From Solea solea (taxonomy: Eukaryota > Chordata > Actinopteri > Pleuronectiformes > Soleidae): DNA of 64,000 nucleotides. The notes beneath the pieces were generated by a model that was not told where the DNA came from, did no database searches, and saw only the letters and a program-made list of their open reading frames with translations. Position 1 is the first letter of the stretch. Each line of letters begins with the position of its first letter. This document shows, in pieces, positions 61,361-64,000 of the stretch. The translations under genes were made by a program, and so were the position numbers. The stretch is from NCBI RefSeq assembly GCF_958295425.1, contig NC_081139.1, positions 22,263,888-22,327,887 of the forward strand. Direction: 5' to 3'.

Positions 61361-64000
61361 ACACGGCTGATCAATCTTCTTGTTCTAATATACAGTGTGT
61401 TAATGTGTTTGCATGACAGAGCAGGTAAAAATCAGTTCAGTTCATCTTCTTTTTGACCATAGTGCATCATCTGCCTCCGTCTTGCCCTCTCCCTTGTGTC
61501 CACCAACTGTCCTCCTTGAGAATATCCATGAACCTTCTCTGTGGTCTTCTTCTTTGGCACCTCCATCTTCAACATCTTTTGTCCAATATGATCCCTGCTC
61601 CTCCTCTGCACGTGACCAAACTATCTCACCTTTGACTCTCTTACTTTATTTCCAAACCGTTCAACCTGAGCTGTCTCTCAAATATCAGTTCACCTGATCT
61701 CTGGAAACAATATACGCTTTCTTAATGTGCTCAGAACTTTGCCAATGGACAAACTGTTATTTTTTTGGAGTGAGAGTGAAAAATTAAAAGGCAGAAATAG
61801 CCTTCATGTGCTCACATTATATGCAAAAGTATGAAAAAAAGTTTTTAAAATATCTCAGTTGACACAAAGGACCAACTATTGTCTCTTTCATCTACAGCAG
61901 GAATATGTAGCCATGGTTTTATTTGTCCAGTTTTTGAGATTTCTGACCACAGACTTTAAAGAAAGTACATGTATTTGTTTATGATAGCTTAGCTGTAACC
62001 AAAAGAATATGAAAGTATCTGCTCCTAGTTGGAATAATACCAGTTGTGGAGCAGTAATTATGTAATATCTTGTTCATATTGCTTAAAATAACTTGTTTCT
62101 TCATCCTATCGGCACAATGAAGTTTTAAAAAAATATTTTATTATTTAGATAATTAGTCATTAAATGAACATCCAGTGTACAGGGTTTTTTTAACGTCTGA
62201 AGTGGAGCGTAAAACCAATCAGCTGGCTGCTGCTCAGCTCTATGGTACAAGAAGAAAGAGCCCAGGCTAAGAATAGCCTCAGATATTTATGTCCCTAATT
62301 GATGGTGCTGACAGCTGATTGATGATGGTGCCTCCCCTCCTCCGTTGCCACATGCTGCTCTCTGAACCACGATAAAGAAAACCAATTCAAATGTGATCAT
62401 TCTTACATGATCAGAGAGCTCAGGGACAATTGTTTTCCCTAAACATGCACGTGAACATATGAGCAGGTTTTGAGGACTTCTATTCAGAATGAGTCCACGA
62501 TTTTTGAGCTTTGAACTCAGTGTTCATGTTTAGTGTGTCATTCTTATCATTTAGCAACTGATAGCTGAGGCTGATGGGAGTGTCATGAGCTGAATCCATG
62601 GAAATGCACAAGATCAACCTTATGGTGGCACTAGAGGAAAAAGACAACCAAAGTCAGTTGTATATAACCTGTAGGAACCATCAATGTCTGCATCAAAATG
62701 TCCAGGCAATCCATTAAATAATTGTTACTTGTGATATATTTCTGTGTGGACCCAAGCGTTAGGCATTAATAACTGTAAAGTGCAATTATAGCGATGCTTA
62801 ATTTTACGTTTAATGTTCAGTTAGTGTTAGTGTTTAATATTGAGTTACAAATACACTAACTACACTGAAATAAACTAAACCATACAGATTATTTGTGGTT
62901 TTAAAATCTTAAAGCTGTTATGTTTGGTCTTCATTTTCATGATGTGTCATCCCGTGTGTGTGTGTGTGTATGCATGAGTGCATGTATGAGTCCAGATAAC
63001 ATCACTGGCACAGGTGAGTCATACCAGTGTCGACGCAGAGTGTCAGTGAAACAAACATGATGACAGTAGAGGTGTCGCTGGCTCTGTGACGCAGTCAGTG
63101 CAGCCAGAGTTGAAAAACAAACAAACTGTGCGACACGCTGTGGATTTAAGCAATAAAATAACATTTATTGAGATGTAACAAAATAAATAATCTGTTTTTA
63201 GCAACATAATAAACTGAGGTTACTAATGCTCAGGGGACAGGCAGGTGTCACTGATTCACAGAAAGCTACCTCACTGATATACTCTTGTTATCGAGGGTAC
63301 AGAAATCCTAACATGATCATTATCAACACTTTAAGTAAACATGGAGTTTGAACATCATTCAGTTATTGGGGCCAGTAGGTTGAAATAAATTTTAGGAGCT
63401 GCTATATGAAAAATCAAGCACCATGAGATTCTGCATGTTTTCTCTTTTTCAAAAAACTAACACGAGGCTGCCCTTGGCCACATCTATGACCAAAGAAATG
63501 ATTCCATATACAGACGACCACAGGCCATGGGTTTCTGCTACACCTAAAAAAAAGTACATTAATCATCGAATGTTTGATGGGTAAATGCTGTGGTACCTGT
63601 AATATTTAGTTGTGAATGCAGGCTGTACAACTGGCACAATGTCAAAAACCTCACTTCACTGTATGAAAAGAAAAGACAATGTTGTTTTCACTTGGAAATC
63701 AAAGTGTCTGTGTTCATTTTTTTTTTTTTTTTAGAAAGAAATGTTTCCAAATCATTTAAATGCCTCAAACTATTTTCTTTTACAAATATTATCCGGCCTT
63801 TTGTCCAAAATTGTTTAATCAAGGAAGTGAGGGAGTAAAAAATAATAATAATGGTTCATAAAATGATGCAGCAAAGAACAAAATGTTTCTGAACCTACCC
63901 CGTGGTGTTTAAGTGTCATTATGCTCTGGGAAATGTCAATCATTTTACAGTACATAACACTAATCGTTTTCCAGCTCCTCATGCATAACTTGTCTTTGCA
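61361..64000. other. 3' flank of the TANK-like gene and spacer to the window end
   Basis: An ATTAAA at 61783-61788 may end the TANK-like mRNA. No further gene is supported. The segment 62200-62460 looks unique and could be a conserved noncoding element. From about 63160 the sequence has minus-strand AATAAA-type signals (plus TTTATT near 63170), so it may be the 3' UTR of a minus-strand gene beyond the right edge. Confidence 0.4.

Noticed and set aside
63590..63838. 82-codon plus ORF near the right edge
   Set aside because: AT-rich with a poly-T tract inside and no recognisable domain.

Overview
The window is vertebrate nuclear DNA, almost certainly from a ray-finned (teleost, probably percomorph-type) fish. 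It has compact multi-exon genes with GT/AG introns, encoded proteins that align along their length with known vertebrate families, abundant CA/TA/TCTA microsatellites, and many fish-type interspersed repeats (tRNA-derived SINE-like copies, Tc1 and LINE relics, short inverted-repeat elements). All gene identities come from reading translated exons against family knowledge; no database search was run.

Six protein genes are supported. Left to right: dendrin (ddn, minus, 716-6739), a podocyte/synapse scaffold hugely enlarged by about 53 copies of a 10-residue acidic, cysteine-bearing repeat; an eEF1A lysine methyltransferase (eef1akmt3/mettl21b-like, minus, 8950-10216); syntaxin 16 (stx16, minus, 12615-19754), a trans-Golgi Qa-SNARE with a 12-nt microexon and two in-frame donors after exon 1; diacylglycerol kinase alpha (dgka, plus, 24039-34140, 23 coding exons); the immediate-early nuclear receptor nr4a1 (plus, promoter near 40.2 kb, coding 42570-45274); and a short TANK-like adaptor (plus, 60258-61360). 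The last keeps the TBK1-binding helix, the PxQxT TRAF-binding motif and the terminal zinc finger, but starts at the helix with no N-terminal coiled coil.

The genes do not form an operon-like pathway. Two have readable regulatory logic. nr4a1 is preceded by a cluster of CRE-like sites plus a CArG-like site, as expected for an immediate-early gene. The TANK-like gene has a textbook ISRE about 100 bp downstream of a probable first exon, and a 5' leader loaded with upstream ORFs, one overlapping the true start. Both fit an interferon-pathway adaptor under tight dosage control.

Between genes the sequence is mostly transposon debris. Notable are a 2-kb foldback element with 14-bp perfect terminal repeats and THAP-like zinc-finger remnants inside an stx16 intron, a 1.17-kb element with matching 6-bp target-site duplications between stx16 and dgka, a Tc1 transposase relic upstream of nr4a1, and at least six copies of a short element family with TTACACACTGGACCTTT-type ends. 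The 46.7-56.3 kb interval and the last 2.6 kb contain no gene I can support.

Exon boundaries were placed by GT/AG sites and reading-frame continuity. UTR limits and noncoding exons are inferences.
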